This document shows, one piece after another, positions 4,412-5,419 of a stretch of 5,419 bases of DNA. Source of the stretch: an uncultured Ruminococcus sp. (GTDB lineage Bacteria; Bacillota_A; Clostridia; Oscillospirales; Ruminococcaceae); the NCBI GenBank assembly GCA_947303535.1, contig CAMYYQ010000108.1:1-5419 (forward strand). The letters run 5' to 3'. The notes beneath the pieces were generated by a model that was given only the letters and a program-made list of their open reading frames with translations, searched no databases and was not told the origin of the DNA. How positions within the stretch are numbered: position 1 is the stretch's first letter; every line of letters begins with the position of its first letter. The position numbers were made by a program, and so were the translations under genes.

Positions 4412-5134
4412 ATGTTTTTCGGAGGATTTACAACTGACGATCTTATACTATATGCCATAAGGATAATAGTATTTCTTCTTATAATCCCTATACACGAATC
4501 CGCACACGCTCTCATGGCTAAATGGCTCGGAGATGATACAGCAGAAAAAAAGGGAAGGATATCGCTTAATCCTATCGTTCATCTTGATATTGCAGGTCTT
4601 ATACTGATGCTCTTTCTCGGATTTGGCTGGGCAAAACCGGTACCGGTCAATGTTTCCAATCTGAAAAAACGCCGTGCAGGCTATGCCCTTGTATCTGCGG
4701 CAGGTCCGCTCTCAAATCTTATAGCAGCTTTTCTCAGTGCTGTAGTATATGAAGTCCTGATTTGTACAAGGGCAGGACAAGAGGTCGTATATATGACCGA
4801 TTTGTCAGAGATCATGAGAAGTGAGCACAATATACTCGGCGCGGTACTGATGCTGTTGATCTATTCTGTTTATATCAATGTAGCCCTTGCCTTGTTCAAT
4901 CTGATACCTCTGCCGCCGCTGGACGGCTTTAATCTTGTAAGGGCATTTTTGCCTGTAAAAGCTGACAGCTGGGTATATGCGCATCAGCGTCAGTTAAGCA
5001 CTGCATTTTTCATTCTTCTTATGCTTGCTGCAAATATCCCTGAGATAAGCCAGCCGTTCGATAACGCAATAAACAGTGTGAATACATGGATATGGCAGTC
5101 TGTTGAATGGATAGAGCCTTTGATGAAAAAATAA
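4412..5134 (+). CDS. M50 family site-2 protease (intramembrane metalloprotease)
   Basis: The 240-residue membrane protein carries the M50 zinc protease signatures. HESAH (28-32) lies inside the first hydrophobic helix and gives the two histidine ligands and catalytic glutamate. NLIPLPPLDGFNL (163-175) holds the third ligand, D171, in the typical N-x-x-P-x-x-x-L-D-G form. Between them lie NPIVHLD (53-59), GFGWAKPVPVN (70-80) and GPLSN (98-102), all typical of the small bacterial subfamily without a PDZ domain. Hydrophobic spans are about 12-36, 60-73, 92-118, 142-166 and 195-209. It should cleave membrane-embedded substrates, but which ones cannot be told. The start is supported by AAAGGA (4400-4405) six bases before ATG. 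In many clostridia a gene of this type sits ahead of scpA/scpB; here a diverged paralogue follows after 28 bases. It is divergent from rpmB. Confidence 0.93.
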   Translation: MFFGGFTTDDLILYAIRIIVFLLIIPIHESAHALMAKWLGDDTAEKKGRISLNPIVHLDIAGLILMLFLGFGWAKPVPVNVSNLKKRRAGYALVSAAGPLSNLIAAFLSAVVYEVLICTRAGQEVVYMTDLSEIMRSEHNILGAVLMLLIYSVYINVALALFNLIPLPPLDGFNLVRAFLPVKADSWVYAHQRQLSTAFFILLMLAANIPEISQPFDNAINSVNTWIWQSVEWIEPLMKK

Positions 5135-5162
5135 ATACAGCATTGGAGATACAGGAAATTTT

Positions 5163-5419
5163 ATGGAAAAATTTTACAGATTTATACTTATTCTTATGAG
5201 CAGAGGATTGCTTCTTACAGCATTTATGCCTGCGGCTTGCTTTTGCAAGGCATGGGTGGCAAAGATGCTGGGCGATACCATGCCTGAGAGTGACGGAAGA
5301 CTGAGTCTTGATTTCAAAAGGCATACCGACAGGATCGGAATGATGATGGTCATAGTGCTCGGATTCGGCTTCGGTCATGAAATGAAGCATGATGTTTCAA
5401 ACATGAAGCACATGAAGCG
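5163..5419 (+). CDS. Diverged M50-like paralogue lacking the HExxH site, 3' end outside window
   Basis: The frame opens at ATG 5163, six bases after AGGA (5153-5156), and runs without a stop to the window edge, giving 85 residues. Residues 33-80 align without a gap to residues 36-83 of the M50 protein just upstream, with 20 identities including AK-LGD, GR-SL, H-x-D, LGFG and VSN. The position of HESAH is occupied by ACFCK (25-29), so the metal ligands and catalytic glutamate are gone. NPxxHxD has become DFKRHTD (50-56), keeping only H and D. KPVPV is replaced by HEMKH (72-76), which fits an HExxH pattern at a non-equivalent place. It is probably co-transcribed with the upstream gene. An intact frame, a good Shine-Dalgarno and preserved structural glycines argue for a retained, non-catalytic partner; early pseudogene decay is the alternative. 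The C-terminal half, including any LDG motif, is not visible. Confidence 0.75.
   Translation, partial: MEKFYRFILILMSRGLLLTAFMPAACFCKAWVAKMLGDTMPESDGRLSLDFKRHTDRIGMMMVIVLGFGFGHEMKHDVSNMKHMK

Noticed and set aside
5019..5390. - strand open frame of 123 codons opposite the M50 genes
   Set aside because: It is antisense to two + strand genes with family motifs and ribosome binding sites, and its own translation shows no recognisable domain.

Overview
The window looks like chromosomal DNA of a low-to-mid GC Firmicute, most likely a Ruminococcus-like member of the Oscillospiraceae. This rests on strong AAGGAG-type ribosome binding sites, A/T-rich spacers, housekeeping protein sequences of clostridial type, and short palindromic intergenic repeats (TGTAGGG-headed stem-loops and ATTATATCA-bordered elements). 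The genus is an inference; no rRNA gene is present.

Layout from left to right: (1) The 3' end of a probable methionyl-tRNA synthetase gene ends at 246. (2) A 628-base non-coding stretch (247-874) is packed with TGTAGGG-type palindromes, one of which doubles as a likely terminator, and ends in the cysK promoter. (3) A + strand pair follows: a cysteine synthase-family PLP enzyme (875-1804) and a small FMN split-barrel (PNPOx family) protein (1847-2242). The pair ends at a bidirectional terminator. (4) A MATE-family multidrug/toxin exporter lies convergently on the - strand (2297-3643). It has a candidate promoter whose -10 box sits in the middle of a perfect dyad. (5) A second repeat-rich spacer (3644-4007) holds nested palindromes, then the rpmB terminator. 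(6) rpmB (ribosomal protein L28, zinc-ribbon form) lies on the - strand. It is divergent from a + strand operon with a near-consensus promoter. (7) That operon encodes an M50 site-2-protease-family membrane protein (4412-5134), followed 28 bases later by a second gene cut by the window edge (5163-5419).

The most interesting point is this second gene. Its product aligns without gaps to the M50 protein just upstream (20 of 48 residues identical over the best stretch), but HESAH has become ACFCK and the NP of NPxxHxD is lost. The pair therefore looks like an active intramembrane metalloprotease next to a tandem, diverged, probably inactive paralogue.

Other points are two repeat clusters that share a CAAATC-N3-GATTTG hairpin tip, dyads overlapping the cysK and MATE promoters, and unusual active-site motifs in the cysteine synthase. 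The genes appear to be four independent transcription units (tRNA synthetase; cysK with the PNPOx gene; MATE; rpmB) plus the M50 operon, not one pathway. I see no mobile element, CRISPR array, phage gene or RNA gene.
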